A stretch of DNA of 64,000 bases. It comes from Microbacterium suaedae (GTDB taxonomy: Bacteria; Actinomycetota; Actinomycetes; Actinomycetales; Microbacteriaceae). The translations under genes were made by a program, and so were the position numbers. Shown here piece by piece: positions 34,827 to 45,323 of this stretch. Every line of letters starts with the position of its first letter. Positions within the stretch are counted from its first letter, which is position 1. The stretch covers positions 496,001-560,000 of the forward strand of contig NZ_PNFD01000002.1 of assembly GCF_003254645.1 (NCBI RefSeq). Direction: 5' to 3'. The notes beneath the pieces are model-generated. The model did not search any database, was not told the origin of the DNA, and was given only the letters and a program-made list of their open reading frames with translations.

Positions 34827-34863
34827 CGACGGCGGCGACCCCGCGAGGGGGTCGCCGCCGTCG
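34827..34863. terminator. Very strong bidirectional terminator
   Basis: A 16-base stem runs from CGACGGCGGCGACCCC at 34827-34842 to GGGGTCGCCGCCGTCG at 34848-34863, around a five-base loop. It lies between the convergent thioesterase (stop 34822) and pdtaR (stop 34877) genes and can end both. Confidence 0.85.
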
Positions 34864-34876
34864 CTCAGACGAAGAG

Positions 34877-35491
34877 TCAGTCCTTCTTGGGCGAGAGCTG
34901 CTCGATGATGGCCTTCGCGACGTCCTGCATCGTGAGGCGGCGATCCATCGAGGCCTTCTGGATCCAGCGGAACGACTCGGGCTCGCTGAGGCCCATCTTC
35001 TCGTTGAGGAGGCCCTTCGCGCGGTCGACGAGCTTGCGCGTCTCGAAACGCTCGACCATGTCCTGCACCTCGGCCTCGAGCGTGATGATCTGCTCGTAGC
35101 GGGCCAGCGCGATCTCGATGGCGGGGAGCAGGTCGTTCGGCGTGAACGGCTTCACGACGTAGGCGAGGGCTCCGGCCTCTGTCGCGCGCTCGACAAGCTC
35201 CTTCTGGCTGAACGCCGTGAGGAGGACGACCGGTGCGACGTGGTCGCGGCTCAGCTGTTCAGCGGCCGAGATGCCGTCGAGCTGCGGCATCTTCACGTCC
35301 ATCACGACGAGGTCGGGTCGCAGCTCGGTCGCGAGCTGCACCGCCGTCTCGCCGTCGCCCGCCTCGCCGACGACCTCGTAGCCGTTGTCCCGAAGGATCT
35401 CGACGATGTCCATCCGGATCAGGGACTCGTCCTCAGCCACCACTACTCGGCGCGGCGCGGACTCCGCGTTCTCGTTCTGCTCTTCGCTCAC
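34877..35491 (-). CDS. pdtaR: ANTAR-domain response regulator, PdtaR ortholog
   Basis: A 204-residue receiver-ANTAR protein. The receiver domain has VVVAEDESLIRMD, the phospho-acceptor Asp in LVVMDVKMPQLDG, and the switch residues in VVLLTAF and YVVKPF. The C-terminal ANTAR domain (LETRKLVDRAKGLLNEKMG-like, then SMDRRLTMQDVAKAI) binds paired RNA hairpins to block terminators. The partner kinase PdtaS is not in the window. I prefer GTG 35489-35491 as the start, since TAGGAT lies seven bases before it and no Shine-Dalgarno site exists; ATG 35498-35500 would add three residues. The order pyk, tRNA, pdtaR, polA is conserved in actinobacteria. Confidence 0.92.
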   Translation of the reverse strand: MSEEQNENAESAPRRVVVAEDESLIRMDIVEILRDNGYEVVGEAGDGETAVQLATELRPDLVVMDVKMPQLDGISAAEQLSRDHVAPVVLLTAFSQKELVERATEAGALAYVVKPFTPNDLLPAIEIALARYEQIITLEAEVQDMVERFETRKLVDRAKGLLNEKMGLSEPESFRWIQKASMDRRLTMQDVAKAIIEQLSPKKD

Positions 35492-35580
35492 GTCGTCCAT
35501 CCTATGGCCGGGGCCTGTATTCGTCGTCAGCGCGTTTCCAGTTCGCGCTCGTTCTCCGGCGATCGCGTCGCGATCGCCCG

Positions 35581-35663
35581 TGCCGGTGGTGGGACTCGAA
35601 CCCACACGCCCTTGCGGACAGCGCATTTTGAGTGCGCCGCGTCTGCCATTCCGCCACACCGGC
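35581..35663 (-). tRNA. tRNA-Leu (anticodon CAA)
   Basis: The minus strand folds as a class II tRNA of 83 bases. The acceptor stem is GCCGGTG/CACCGGC with discriminator A, the anticodon arm is GCGCA-CTCAAAA-TGCGC with anticodon CAA reading TTG, the variable arm is long, and the T arm is GTGGG-TTCGAGT-CCCAC. CCA is not encoded. Confidence 0.95.
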
Positions 35664-35704
35664 TCGTGGGTGACGATCCTACGGGACCATCACCCACGTT
35701 CGAC

Positions 35705-37147
35705 CTACGCCTTGTACGCCGGCGCGGCGCCGTGGATGGCGTCGCCGACACGGTGCACGCGAAGATCGTTCGTCGAGCCCGCGATCCCGGGAGGGGAACC
35801 GGAGATGACGATCACCTTGTCGCCGACGCGGGCGAGATCGTTCGACAGCAGGTAGTCGTCGACCTGCAGGAACATGAGATCGGTGTGCTCGACGAGGTCG
35901 ACGAGGGCCGAGCGGATACCCCACGTCAACTGCATACGGCGTCGGGTCTCCTCCTCGATCGTGAACGCGATCATGGGACGCGACGAGCGCAGGCGCGACA
36001 TGCGGCGGGCCGAGTCGCCCGTCTGCGTGAAGATGCAGAGGAACTTCGCCTCGACGAAGTCGGCCACCTCGACGGCCGCGAGCGTGATCGCACCACCCTG
36101 TGTCCGAGGCGTGCTCGTGAGCGACTCGATGCGGTCGAGCCCGTGCTCCTCCGTCGACTCGACGATGCGGGCCATCGTCTGGACCGTCACGACGGGATAG
36201 TCGCCGACGCTCGTCTCGCCCGAGAGCATGACCGCGTCGGCGCCATCGAGAACGGCATTCGCGACATCGCTCGTCTCAGCTCGGGTGGGCACCGGGCTCT
36301 GGATCATCGACTCGAGCATCTGCGTCGCGACGATGACCGGCTTTGCGAGACGGCGCGCGATGCTGATCGCCTTCTTCTGCACGATCGGAACCGCCTCGAG
36401 GGGCAGCTCCACGCCCAGATCGCCACGGGCGACCATGATCCCGTCGAATGCTTCGACGATCTCCTCGAGCACGTCGACGGCCTGCGGCTTCTCGATCTTC
36501 GCGATGATCGGGACCCGTCGTCCCTCCTCGGCCATGATCACATGCGCGCGCTGCACGTCCTTCGCGCTGCGCACGAACGACAGGGCGATGATGTCGGCAC
36601 CCTTGCGCAGAGCCCACCGCAGGTCGGCCTCGTCCTTCTCGGTGAGGGCGGGGACGTTGACCGCGACACCCGGGAGATTGATGCCCTTGTTGTTGCTGAC
36701 CGGGCCGCCGACGATGACCTCCGTCGTCACGGTCGTGCCATCGGTCTCGAGGACCTTCACGCGGACCTTGCCGTCGTCGATGAGGAGGAAGTCGCCGGGG
36801 GCGACATCGTCCGCGAGGCCCTTGAAGGTCGTGCCGACAAGCTCCTTCGTGCCCTCGACGTCATCGACGGTGATCTTGAACACGTCGCCGGGGGCGAGAG
36901 TGTGGGGACCGTCGGCGAACGTGCCGAGACGGATCTTCGGACCCTGCAGGTCGGCGAGGACCGCAACGGGCCGACCGGCCTCCTCCGCTGCGCCCCGGAC
37001 GTTCTCGAAGTTGTTGTCGTGAACGGAGTAGTCGCCGTGGCTGAGATTGAATCGCGCGACATCGAGTCCCGCGTCGATCAGCTCCCGGACGGTCTCCTTG
37101 GTCGAGGTCGCCGGCCCGAGGGTCGCGACGATCTTGGCTCGTCTCAC
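35705..37147 (-). CDS. pyk: Pyruvate kinase
   Basis: Converts phosphoenolpyruvate and ADP to pyruvate and ATP, the last glycolytic step. The 480-residue protein has ARFNLSHGDYSVH near the N-terminus, IIAKIEKPQAV with the catalytic lysine, DGIMVARGDLGVELP, and VIVATQMLESM. The C-terminal allosteric domain is present through GSPPGIAGSTNDLRV. The start is GTG 37145-37147, because GGAAGG lies seven bases upstream and the family begins R-R-A-K-I-V-A-T-L-G-P; a start at 37174 is less likely. Upstream, gltD ends before a terminator, so pyk has its own promoter. Confidence 0.96.
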   Translation of the reverse strand: MRRAKIVATLGPATSTKETVRELIDAGLDVARFNLSHGDYSVHDNNFENVRGAAEEAGRPVAVLADLQGPKIRLGTFADGPHTLAPGDVFKITVDDVEGTKELVGTTFKGLADDVAPGDFLLIDDGKVRVKVLETDGTTVTTEVIVGGPVSNNKGINLPGVAVNVPALTEKDEADLRWALRKGADIIALSFVRSAKDVQRAHVIMAEEGRRVPIIAKIEKPQAVDVLEEIVEAFDGIMVARGDLGVELPLEAVPIVQKKAISIARRLAKPVIVATQMLESMIQSPVPTRAETSDVANAVLDGADAVMLSGETSVGDYPVVTVQTMARIVESTEEHGLDRIESLTSTPRTQGGAITLAAVEVADFVEAKFLCIFTQTGDSARRMSRLRSSRPMIAFTIEEETRRRMQLTWGIRSALVDLVEHTDLMFLQVDDYLLSNDLARVGDKVIVISGSPPGIAGSTNDLRVHRVGDAIHGAAPAYKA

Positions 37148-37282
37148 AGAATTGCCTTCCGCACTGCTGGGCATGCCTGCCCGTGGCTATGGAGATGCGT
37201 TCGCCGCTCGCCAGCGACACCGCACGTGTCGGCGAGGCGGACACTGCCCGAACGCGCCTCTCACACTACGCGCTGTCGGGCT

Positions 37283-37312
37283 CCTGCCGCGACGCCGGAG
37301 CGCCGCGGCAGG
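37283..37312 (-). terminator. Hairpin terminator downstream of gltBD
   Basis: CCTGCCGCG at 37283-37291 pairs with CGCGGCAGG at 37304-37312, a nine-base perfect stem. It lies 15 bases past the gltD stop on the minus strand and separates gltBD from pyk. Confidence 0.65.
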
Positions 37313-37327
37313 GCACACATCTGTCGA

Positions 37328-38788
37328 TCAGACGTGCATGCCGACATCGGTCGGCTGCACGGGAGCGGGGAGGAACGTCTCCCCCATCAGGTACTCGTCG
37401 ACCTTCGCTGCGGCCGCACGCCCCTCGGCGATCGCCCACACGATGAGCGACTGACCGCGGCCCGCGTCTCCCGCGACGAACACGCCCGGGTCGGCCGTCT
37501 CGTAGCGGTCGTCGCGCTCGATCGCGCCGCGCGAGGTGAACTGCGTGGAGAGCTGGTCCTCGAGGCGATCGCGCTCCGGTCCCGTGAAGCCCATCGCGAT
37601 GAGGACGAGGTCTGCGGGGATCTCGTGCTCGGTTCCGCTCTTCGGAACACGACGACCGTCGGGAAGGTACTCCGTCTCTGCCACACGCAGAGCGCGCACC
37701 TCGCCGGCCTCGTTGCCGAGGAACTCGACCGTCGAGGCCAGGAAGCGACGCTCGCCGCCCTCTTCGTGCGCCGAGGAGACCTCGAACACGGTCGGGTCGG
37801 TCGGCCACGGCTGGTGCTCGGGACGCGTCTCGCTCGGCTTGGTGCCGATCGCGAGATTCGTCACGCTCAGGGCGCCGTGACGGTGCGCGGTGCCGATGCA
37901 GTCCGCGCCCGTGTCGCCGCCGCCGATCACGATGACATGCTTGCCTTCGGCCGTGATCTGGTTCGGTACGTCGTCGCCCGCGCCTGCGCGGTTCTGTTCG
38001 ACGAGGTACTCCATCGCGTAGTGCACGCCGGCTAGATCGCGCCCCGGAATCGAGAGATCGCGCGGGACAGTGGCGCCCGTCGCGACGACCACCGCGTCGT
38101 AGCGCTGTCGAAGCTCATCCCATGCGATGTCCTCGCCGATCGTCACGCCGGCGCGGAAGCGGGTGCCCTCGTCGCGCATCTGGCGCAGGCGCATCTCGAG
38201 GTGCTTCTTCTCCATCTTGAAGTCGGGGATCCCGTAGCGCAGCAGGCCGCCGATGCGATCGTCGCGCTCGTAGACCGCGACCGTGTGCCCGGCGCGCGTG
38301 AGCTGCTGCGCGGCCGCGAGGCCCGCGGGACCGGATCCGACCACCGCGACGGTCTTGCCCGTCAGGCGCGTCGGCGGCTTCGGCTCGACCCAGCCGTTCG
38401 ATACGGCCTCGTCGATGATCGACACCTCGATCTGCTTGATCGTGACGGCGGGCTGATTGATGCCCAGCACACACGCGCTCTCGCAGGGAGCCGGGCACAG
38501 CCGGCCCGTGAACTCCGGGAAGTTGTTCGTCGCGTGGAGCCGATCGATCGCCGATCGGTCCTCGCCCTTCCAGGTGAGGTCGTTCCATTCCGGGATCAGA
38601 TTCCCCAGCGGGCAACCCTGATGGCAGAACGGAACACCGCAGTCCATGCAGCGACCGGCCTGGCGCGTGAGGACGGCCTTGTCACCCGGCTCGTACACTT
38701 CCTTCCAATCGAGGATGCGCACGGGCACGGGTCGGCGAGCGGGAAGCTCCCGCTCGGTCACCTTCAGAAAGCCTTTGGGGTCAGCCAC
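37328..38788 (-). CDS. gltD: Glutamate synthase small subunit
   Basis: The FAD- and Fe-S-containing beta subunit of NADPH-dependent glutamate synthase, which feeds electrons to GltB. The 486-residue protein has the N-terminal cluster-binding cysteines [17 protein letters not shown] and [10 protein letters not shown], the FAD motif [15 protein letters not shown], and the NADPH motif [15 protein letters not shown] late [15 protein letters not shown] closes the FAD domain. Its GTG start overlaps the gltB stop by eight bases, so the two are translationally coupled. Confidence 0.97.
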   Translation of the reverse strand: MADPKGFLKVTERELPARRPVPVRILDWKEVYEPGDKAVLTRQAGRCMDCGVPFCHQGCPLGNLIPEWNDLTWKGEDRSAIDRLHATNNFPEFTGRLCPAPCESACVLGINQPAVTIKQIEVSIIDEAVSNGWVEPKPPTRLTGKTVAVVGSGPAGLAAAQQLTRAGHTVAVYERDDRIGGLLRYGIPDFKMEKKHLEMRLRQMRDEGTRFRAGVTIGEDIAWDELRQRYDAVVVATGATVPRDLSIPGRDLAGVHYAMEYLVEQNRAGAGDDVPNQITAEGKHVIVIGGGDTGADCIGTAHRHGALSVTNLAIGTKPSETRPEHQPWPTDPTVFEVSSAHEEGGERRFLASTVEFLGNEAGEVRALRVAETEYLPDGRRVPKSGTEHEIPADLVLIAMGFTGPERDRLEDQLSTQFTSRGAIERDDRYETADPGVFVAGDAGRGQSLIVWAIAEGRAAAAKVDEYLMGETFLPAPVQPTDVGMHV

Positions 38789-41700
38789 CGGTCACCTCCA
38801 GGATTCGGTTCCAGACGACGTCGCCGTCGGGGTCAAGTCCCTCGTCGGACGCCTCCTGGCGTGTCTTCTGCACGGCGGCAAAGTCACGCGGGAGCACCCG
38901 CACGAACTCGTCCGCCTCGGTCTCGAAATCGTCGAGCATTCGCTGCGCCAGCTGGGAGCCGGTCTCGGCGACATGGCGCTCGAGCATGTCGCGCAGGATC
39001 TCGCGGTCGCTCGACCCGAGCGCGCCCAGCGTGAGCTCGCCCGACGCGATCGCCTGGGCGTTGACGCGGTCGTCCGTCAGCCGGTGCACGTACGCCGTGC
39101 CGCCCGACATGCCGGCGCCGAGATTGCGCCCCGTCTCGCCGAGAATCACGGCCAGCCCGCCGGTCATGTACTCGAGCGCATGGTCACCCACGCCCTCGAC
39201 GACGGCCGTCGCGCCGGAATTCCGGACAAGGAACCGCTCGCCGACGACGCCGCCGAGGAACATCGATCCCTGCGTCGCCCCATAGCCGATGACATTGCCC
39301 GCGATGACGTTCTGGGAGGCGTCGAATGCGGCTCCGCGCGGGGGCCGGACGACGATATGACCTCCCGAAAGGCCCTTGCCGACGTAGTCGTTCGCGTCGC
39401 CCTCGAGTCGCAGCGAGACTCCGCTCGGCAGGAACGCGCCGAACGACTGTCCAGACGAGCCGTGCAGATTCACCGTGATGGATCCCCGCGGCATGCCGTG
39501 CTCGCCGTGCGCCTTCGTCACCTCGTGGCCGAGCATCGTACCGACGGCCCGCGCGGTGTTCTTCACGGGAAGGTCGATCTCGATGTCGCCACCCGACGCG
39601 ATGACATCTCGTGCGCGCTCGATGAGCTGCACGTCGAAGTGCGAGGCGAGCTCGTGATCCTGCTCGCGCACGTGCGCCCGCGGCTCGGTGTCGGCGAACG
39701 CCGGGCCGTGCAGGATCGGCGCGAGATCGAGCCCGTCGGCCTTCCAGTGCTCGATGGCGTGGTTCACATCAAGGGCGCCGACCTGTCCGATCGCCTCGTC
39801 GAGCGAGCGGAAGCCGAGCTCAGCGAGGTACTCGCGTACCTCCTGCGCGATGAACTCCATGAAGTTCACGACGTACTCGACCTTGCCCGAGAAACGCGAG
39901 CGCAGAACCGGGTTCTGTGTCGCGACGCCGACGGGGCACGTGTCGAGGTGGCACACGCGCATCATGATGCAGCCCTCGACGACGAGAGGCGCGGTTGCGA
40001 AGCCGTACTCCTCCGCCCCGAGGAGCGCCGCGATCACGACGTCGCGGCCCGTCTTCATCTGCCCGTCTGCCTGCACGACCACGCGGTCGCGCATGCCGTT
40101 GAGCATGAGCGTCTGCTGCGTCTCGGCGAGTCCGAGCTCCCACGGCGTTCCCGCGTGCTTGAGCGAGTTCAGGGGGCTCGCTCCCGTGCCGCCGTCGTGG
40201 CCGGAGACGAGGATCACGTCGCTGAGCGCCTTGGCGACGCCCGCCGCGACCGCGCCGATGCCCGACTGACTCACGAGCTTCGTGTGCACGCGCGCCGACG
40301 GATTCGCCCGCTTCAGATCGAAGATCAGCTGCTTGAGGTCTTCGATCGAGTAGATGTCGTGGTGCGGCGGCGGCGAGATGAGCCCGACACCGGGGGTCGA
40401 GTGGCGGGTGCGCGCGACCCACGGATAGACCTTGCCCGGAGGCAGCTGACCGCCCTCGCCGGGCTTCGCGCCCTGCGCGAGCTTGATCTGGATGTCGTCC
40501 GCGTGCGTGAGGTACATGCTCGTCACGCCGAAACGCCCCGAGGCCACCTGCTTGATCGAGCTCCGCCGCTCCGGGTCGAGCAGGCGGTCGACGTCCTCGC
40601 CGCCCTCGCCCGTGTTCGACTTGCCGCCGAGGCGGTTCATCGCGATCGCGAGCGTCTCGTGCGCCTCGCGCGAGATGGATCCGTAGCTCATCGCGCCGGT
40701 CGAGAATCGCTTCACGATCTCGGACACCGGCTCGACCTCGTCGATCGGCACGGGCTTCCGCGCGCCCTTCTTGAACTCGAAGAGTCCGCGCAGGGTCTTG
40801 AGCTCGGCGGCCTGATCGTCGACGAGCTTCGTGTACTCGCGGAAGATGTCGTAGCGGCCAGTGCGCGTCGAGTGCTGCAGACGGAACACCGTCTCGGGGT
40901 TGAACAGGTGCGCGGATCCGTCACGGCGCCACTGGTACTCGCCTCCGGTCCACAGACGCTCGTGCGCCCGGGGCGAGCGGTCCTCGGGATAGGCGAATGC
41001 GTGGCGCTCGGCCGTCTCGCGAGCGATCGCCTCGAGGCCGACGCCCTCGATCTTCGTCTCGGTGCCCGTGAAGTACTTCTCGACGAGCCGGGACGACAGG
41101 CCCACGGCCTCGAACACCTGGGCGCCCGAGTACGACGACACCGTCGAGATGCCGATCTTCGACATGATCTTCAGCACGCCCTTGCCGAGCGCGTAGATGA
41201 GGTTGCGAACGGCGGTCTCGGCGTCCACGCCCGCAACGGATCCGCTGCGCACGAGGTGCTCGACCGTCTCCATCGCGAGATAGGGGTTGACAGCCGTCGC
41301 GCCGAAACCGAGCAGCGTCGCCACGTGGTGCACCTCACGCACATCACCGGCCTCGACGACGAGGCCGACCTTCATACGCGTCGACGCCTTGATGAGGTGG
41401 TGATGCACCGCCGACACCGCCAGGAGCGACGGGATCGGCGCGAGATCCTGGTTCGAATCGCGGTCGCTGATGACGACGAACTCGGCGCCGTCCTCGATCG
41501 CGCGATCGACTTCGGCGCACATGCGCTCGAGTCGCTTCTCCATGCCCTTTGCCCCCGCCGAGACGCGGTAGAGCGCGGGGATGGTGACGGAGGTGCGGCC
41601 CGGAAGTGCCGAGTCGATGTGCTGGATCTTCGCCAGCTCGTCATTGTCGATCACCGGGAAGTCGAGACCGACGCCCCGGGCGTGGTCCGGGCCCCACGAC

Positions 41701-43355
41701 AGGAGGTTCTCCTCCGGCCCGAGGCTCTGCGTGAGACTCGTCACGACCTCTTCGCGGATCGAGTCGAGCGGCGGATTCGTCACCTGGGCGAACTGCTGGA
41801 CGAAGTAATCGAAGAGCAGGCGGGGTCGGCTGCTGAGCACGGCGATCGGCGTGTCGGATCCCATGGCGCCGAGCGGCTCGGCGCCCGTGCGCCCCATCGG
41901 ACCGAGAAGGATCTTGAGCTCTTCCTCGGTGTAGCCGAAGGTGCGCTGGCGACGCCGGATCGAGGCGATCGGGTGCACGAGGTGCTCGCGCTCGGGCAGG
42001 TCCGCGAGACGCACCGTGCCCTTGTCGAGCCACTCCTGCCACGGCTCCATGGCGGCGAGGTCGCCCTTCACCTCGGCGTCCGCGAGGATGCGCCCCTCGG
42101 CCGTGTCGACGACGAACATCGTGCCGGGCTGCAGGCGGCCGCGACGCGCGATGCGCTCGGGCTCGAACTCGAGGACGCCCGTCTCCGAGCCGATGACGAC
42201 GAGGCCGTCATTCGTGACCGTCCAGCGTCCCGGGCGCAGGCCGTTGCGGTCGAGGGTCGCGCAGACCTGCGTGCCGTCGGTGGCGAGGAGCGCGGCAGGG
42301 CCGTCCCACGGCTCCATGATCCCCGCGTGGTACTCGTAGAAGGCCTTCAGAGCGGGGTCGAGGCCCGTCTTCTTCTCGTGCGCCTCCGGCACCATCATCA
42401 GCATGGCGTGCGGGAGCGAGCGTCCGCCCAGCGTGAGGAGCTCGAGCGTCTCGTCGAACGAGGCCGAGTCGGATTCGTGGTCGGAGCAGATCGGCAGCAG
42501 CGGTGCCATGTCGCCGAGCAGCTCGCTCGACAGCTGCGACTCGCGTGCGCGCATCCAGTTGCGGTTGCCGCTGACCGTGTTGATCTCGCCGTTGTGCGCG
42601 AGCATCCGCAGCGGCTGGGCAAGCGGCCAGGAGGGGAAGGTGTTCGTCGAGTAGCGGGAGTGAACCACCGCGAGCTCTGTCGCGAAGCGCTCATCCTGCA
42701 GGTCGAGGTAGAACGGCTCGAGCTGCAGAGTCGTGACCATGCCCTTGTAGCCGAGGGTGCGGCTCGACAGCGAGACGAAATACGCGTCGAGCTCGTGCTG
42801 CGCCCGCTTGCGCAGGCGGTATGCACGCCGGTCGAGCGCAATCCCCTCGAGCGGCGGCTGATGACCCGCCTGCGCGCTTGCGAGGAAGAGCTGCTCGATC
42901 GCCGGCTGCGCTTCTCGCGCCAGCCGCCCGAGGTTGTCAGGAACCGTCGGCACCTCGCGCCATCCGAGGACGTGCAGGTTCTCGGAGGAGGCGATCTGCT
43001 CGATGTCGCGCTTCTGCGCGGCCCGCGCCCCCTCGTCCGTCGGCAGGAACGCCATTCCCGCGGCATACTGCCCGACGGGGGGCAGATCGAATCCGACGAC
43101 CGCGCGCAGGAACGAGTCGGGCATCTGCGTGAGGATGCCGGCGCCGTCACCCGTGCCGGCGTCGGATCCGATCGCGCCGCGGTGTTCGAGGTTGCGAAGC
43201 GCCTCGAGCGCCAGGGCGACGATGTCGTGCCCGGCCTCTCCCCTCAGCGTCGCGACCATGGCCAGGCCGCAGGCGTCCTTCTCGAAGCGGGGATCGTACA
43301 TTCCCTGCCGCGGAGGGTGGGTGCCCGGGGCACCATTCTGAGGCTGGAACTGCAT
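38781..43355 (-). CDS. gltB: Glutamate synthase large subunit
   Basis: The alpha subunit of glutamate synthase: it splits glutamine and builds glutamate from 2-oxoglutarate. The 1524-residue protein has the order expected for GltB. A short propeptide ends before the catalytic Cys29 in [13 protein letters not shown]; the amidotransferase domain runs to about 430, followed by the central domain, the FMN domain, and the Fe-S cysteines in [16 protein letters not shown]. The glutamine channel region and a C-terminal beta-helix ([12 protein letters not shown]) follow. The start is ATG 43355, with AAGGA nine bases upstream. It lies downstream of lgt on the same strand, with 123 bases between them. 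Confidence 0.97.
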   Translation of the reverse strand: MQFQPQNGAPGTHPPRQGMYDPRFEKDACGLAMVATLRGEAGHDIVALALEALRNLEHRGAIGSDAGTGDGAGILTQMPDSFLRAVVGFDLPPVGQYAAGMAFLPTDEGARAAQKRDIEQIASSENLHVLGWREVPTVPDNLGRLAREAQPAIEQLFLASAQAGHQPPLEGIALDRRAYRLRKRAQHELDAYFVSLSSRTLGYKGMVTTLQLEPFYLDLQDERFATELAVVHSRYSTNTFPSWPLAQPLRMLAHNGEINTVSGNRNWMRARESQLSSELLGDMAPLLPICSDHESDSASFDETLELLTLGGRSLPHAMLMMVPEAHEKKTGLDPALKAFYEYHAGIMEPWDGPAALLATDGTQVCATLDRNGLRPGRWTVTNDGLVVIGSETGVLEFEPERIARRGRLQPGTMFVVDTAEGRILADAEVKGDLAAMEPWQEWLDKGTVRLADLPEREHLVHPIASIRRRQRTFGYTEEELKILLGPMGRTGAEPLGAMGSDTPIAVLSSRPRLLFDYFVQQFAQVTNPPLDSIREEVVTSLTQSLGPEENLLSWGPDHARGVGLDFPVIDNDELAKIQHIDSALPGRTSVTIPALYRVSAGAKGMEKRLERMCAEVDRAIEDGAEFVVISDRDSNQDLAPIPSLLAVSAVHHHLIKASTRMKVGLVVEAGDVREVHHVATLLGFGATAVNPYLAMETVEHLVRSGSVAGVDAETAVRNLIYALGKGVLKIMSKIGISTVSSYSGAQVFEAVGLSSRLVEKYFTGTETKIEGVGLEAIARETAERHAFAYPEDRSPRAHERLWTGGEYQWRRDGSAHLFNPETVFRLQHSTRTGRYDIFREYTKLVDDQAAELKTLRGLFEFKKGARKPVPIDEVEPVSEIVKRFSTGAMSYGSISREAHETLAIAMNRLGGKSNTGEGGEDVDRLLDPERRSSIKQVASGRFGVTSMYLTHADDIQIKLAQGAKPGEGGQLPPGKVYPWVARTRHSTPGVGLISPPPHHDIYSIEDLKQLIFDLKRANPSARVHTKLVSQSGIGAVAAGVAKALSDVILVSGHDGGTGASPLNSLKHAGTPWELGLAETQQTLMLNGMRDRVVVQADGQMKTGRDVVIAALLGAEEYGFATAPLVVEGCIMMRVCHLDTCPVGVATQNPVLRSRFSGKVEYVVNFMEFIAQEVREYLAELGFRSLDEAIGQVGALDVNHAIEHWKADGLDLAPILHGPAFADTEPRAHVREQDHELASHFDVQLIERARDVIASGGDIEIDLPVKNTARAVGTMLGHEVTKAHGEHGMPRGSITVNLHGSSGQSFGAFLPSGVSLRLEGDANDYVGKGLSGGHIVVRPPRGAAFDASQNVIAGNVIGYGATQGSMFLGGVVGERFLVRNSGATAVVEGVGDHALEYMTGGLAVILGETGRNLGAGMSGGTAYVHRLTDDRVNAQAIASGELTLGALGSSDREILRDMLERHVAETGSQLAQRMLDDFETEADEFVRVLPRDFAAVQKTRQEASDEGLDPDGDVVWNRILEVTGG

Positions 43356-43459
43356 AGACGTAGTCCTTCAGTCGGGGGGTTCGATGACCGTGCGGGCGTC
43401 GTCGGCCCTGGCTGAGCCGTCTTCCGCGCGAGAAGTCCTCGTGCCCTTTCCGAAAGGAC

Positions 43460-43465
43460 AGCGTA
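43460..43465 (-). promoter_or_regulatory. Candidate -10 element of gltBD
   Basis: On the minus strand TACGCT (43465-43460) lies between the lgt stop and gltB and would give a leader of about 100 bases. No good -35 is seen, and the nearest hairpin downstream is only five pairs. A weak guess. Confidence 0.2.
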
Positions 43466-43478
43466 AGGATCTAGTTCA

Positions 43479-44489
43479 TCACGACGTTGCTTGTGGCGAC
43501 GGCCGAGCGTCGACTTCCTCGCTCACAGCCGGGTCGCTGACATCGACGAAGTCGCTCTCGGACGAGTGTAGCGCCTTCTCACCGTTCCACTGACGCCCCG
43601 GGCGGTACACGGAGGGCTCGGTGCCGTGGTGACGCCGCAGCACGACCAGCAGGACGAGGCCGAGGACGACCGCCGCGATGGCCGCCCACACATTCGTCCG
43701 CAGTCCGAGGAAGACCTGGCTGGGATCGATGCGGATCGACTCCCAGACGATGCGACCGGCGCCATACCAGATGAGGTAGCTCGCGAACAGGCGACCCCAC
43801 TGCATCGAGACCCGTCGCCCGAGCCAGAGCAGCACGACGACGCCCAACGCGTTCCAGATCACTTCGTAGAGGAACGTCGGATGGAACAGCGTTCCCTCCG
43901 GCAGCCCCGCAGGGATCGCCGCGTTGTCGGCGTCGATCTCGAGACCCCACGGAAGATCCGTCGGCAGCCCGAACAGCTCCTGGTTGAACCAGTTGCCGAA
44001 GCGGCCGATGGCCTGGGCAAGGAGCAGCCCGGGCGCGAGAGCGTCAGCGAAGGCAGAGAAACGGATGCCCGTCCAACGGCAGCCGATCCAGGCACCCAGC
44101 CCGCCACCGAGAAGGGCACCGAAGATCGCGATCCCACCGTCCCAGATATTCCAGACGGCGTTCTCGACCATCGGGTTCCACCACTCGCGATCGCCCTCGA
44201 AGTAGAAGCTCCAGTGCGTCACGACGTGGAAGGCGCGCGCGCCGATGAGAGCGAGGACGACGGCGGGCAGGCCGATGTCGATGACAACCCACGGCTCGCC
44301 ACCGCGCCTCGTCAGACGGCGGTGCGTGAGGATCGTGGCGATCACGATTCCCGCGAGGATGCACAGGGCATAGAAGTGGATCGTGAAGGGGCCGAAGGCG
44401 AACGACCCGATCGTCCACTCGCTCCCGAAGGTGAACGACGAGATCGGCGGACTGGGGATGCTCGCGGGGAGCGCAGGCGAAGACAGCAT
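43479..44489 (-). CDS. lgt: Prolipoprotein diacylglyceryl transferase
   Basis: Moves diacylglyceryl from phospholipid to the lipobox cysteine of prolipoproteins, in the membrane. The 336-residue protein has about seven membrane segments and the Lgt signature G-R-F-G-N-W-F-N-Q-E-L-F-G, with an essential H-x-x-x-x-E region around LIGARAFHVVTHW. The C-terminal tail after the last helix (VVLRRHHGTEPS) is cytoplasmic and acidic. It should serve the lipoproteins encoded at 15.8 and 19.3 kb. It follows trpA on the same strand, 33 bases later, as in other actinobacterial trp operons. Confidence 0.96.
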   Translation of the reverse strand: MLSSPALPASIPSPPISSFTFGSEWTIGSFAFGPFTIHFYALCILAGIVIATILTHRRLTRRGGEPWVVIDIGLPAVVLALIGARAFHVVTHWSFYFEGDREWWNPMVENAVWNIWDGGIAIFGALLGGGLGAWIGCRWTGIRFSAFADALAPGLLLAQAIGRFGNWFNQELFGLPTDLPWGLEIDADNAAIPAGLPEGTLFHPTFLYEVIWNALGVVVLLWLGRRVSMQWGRLFASYLIWYGAGRIVWESIRIDPSQVFLGLRTNVWAAIAAVVLGLVLLVVLRRHHGTEPSVYRPGRQWNGEKALHSSESDFVDVSDPAVSEEVDARPSPQATS

Positions 44490-44522
44490 GATGGGGAGAG
44501 TTTAGATCCTTGTCTGGGGGTC

Positions 44523-45323
44523 TCAGTCTGTGACGGCGGGGATCCGCGTGCCGGCCGCGAGTTCGCGCGCCTTGGCTGCGAGGCCTTCGACGCCGCCGTC
44601 GCGGAGGGCGCGCACGAGCGCCGTCCCCACGATGGCGCCGTCCGCGTAGGAGACGACGCTCGCGACATGGTCTGCGGTCGTCACGCCGATTCCGACGCAG
44701 GCGCGTTCGGCCCCGTTCGCGCGGAGGCGCTCGACGACGCTCCGCGCCGCCGCATCGAGGTCAGTGCGCTCGCCCGTGATCCCCATCGTCGAGACCGTGT
44801 AGACGAACCCCGTCGACACCTCGGCGATCATGCGAAGGCGCTCATCGGACGTTGTGGGGGCGGCGAGGAAGACGCGGTCGAGGCCCGCTTCCTCAGACGC
44901 GCGAATCCACTCGGACCCCGCGTCGGGCGTGATGTCGGGAGTGATGAGGCCCGCTCCCCCGGCGGCGGCGAGGTCGCGCGCGTATCGCTCGACGCCGTAC
45001 TGCACGACGAGGTTCCAGTAGGTCATCACCAGGACCGGGACGTTCGTGCGCGACGTGATCTCTCGCAGCGCTGTGAACAGATCCGCGGTGCGGAAGCCGG
45101 CCTCGAGGGCCTGGTTCGTCGCCTCCTGGATGACGGGCCCGTCCATGACCGGGTCGCTGTAGGGCGGACCGAGCTCGAGCACGTCGGCGCCGTTCTCTGC
45201 CAGCGCAACAGCGGCGTCGATGGAGGTCTGCAGATCGGGGTACCCCACCGGGAGGTACCCGATGAACGCGCCTCGCCCCTCGGCCCGTGCCGCGTCGATC
45301 GCGTTCTCGACGGATGACGTCAT
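44523..45323 (-). CDS. trpA: Tryptophan synthase alpha subunit
   Basis: Cleaves indole-3-glycerol phosphate to indole and glyceraldehyde 3-phosphate, passing indole to TrpB. The 266-residue protein has the catalytic Glu in [14 protein letters not shown], the Asp in [10 protein letters not shown], and the phosphate loop [19 protein letters not shown]. The ATG start at 45321-45323 overlaps the trpB stop as ATGA, so the pair is coupled. Its stop is followed by lgt. Confidence 0.97.
   Translation of the reverse strand: MTSSVENAIDAARAEGRGAFIGYLPVGYPDLQTSIDAAVALAENGADVLELGPPYSDPVMDGPVIQEATNQALEAGFRTADLFTALREITSRTNVPVLVMTYWNLVVQYGVERYARDLAAAGGAGLITPDITPDAGSEWIRASEEAGLDRVFLAAPTTSDERLRMIAEVSTGFVYTVSTMGITGERTDLDAAARSVVERLRANGAERACVGIGVTTADHVASVVSYADGAIVGTALVRALRDGGVEGLAAKARELAAGTRIPAVTD

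Noticed and set aside
35240..38035. A 931-codon open frame on the plus strand over pdtaR, the tRNA gene, pyk and gltD
   Set aside because: It runs across several real genes and a tRNA, and has no motif; an antisense shadow.
38646..43415. A 1589-codon open frame on the plus strand opposite gltB
   Set aside because: It mirrors gltB; GC-rich third positions leave the opposite strand open. No family motif is present.
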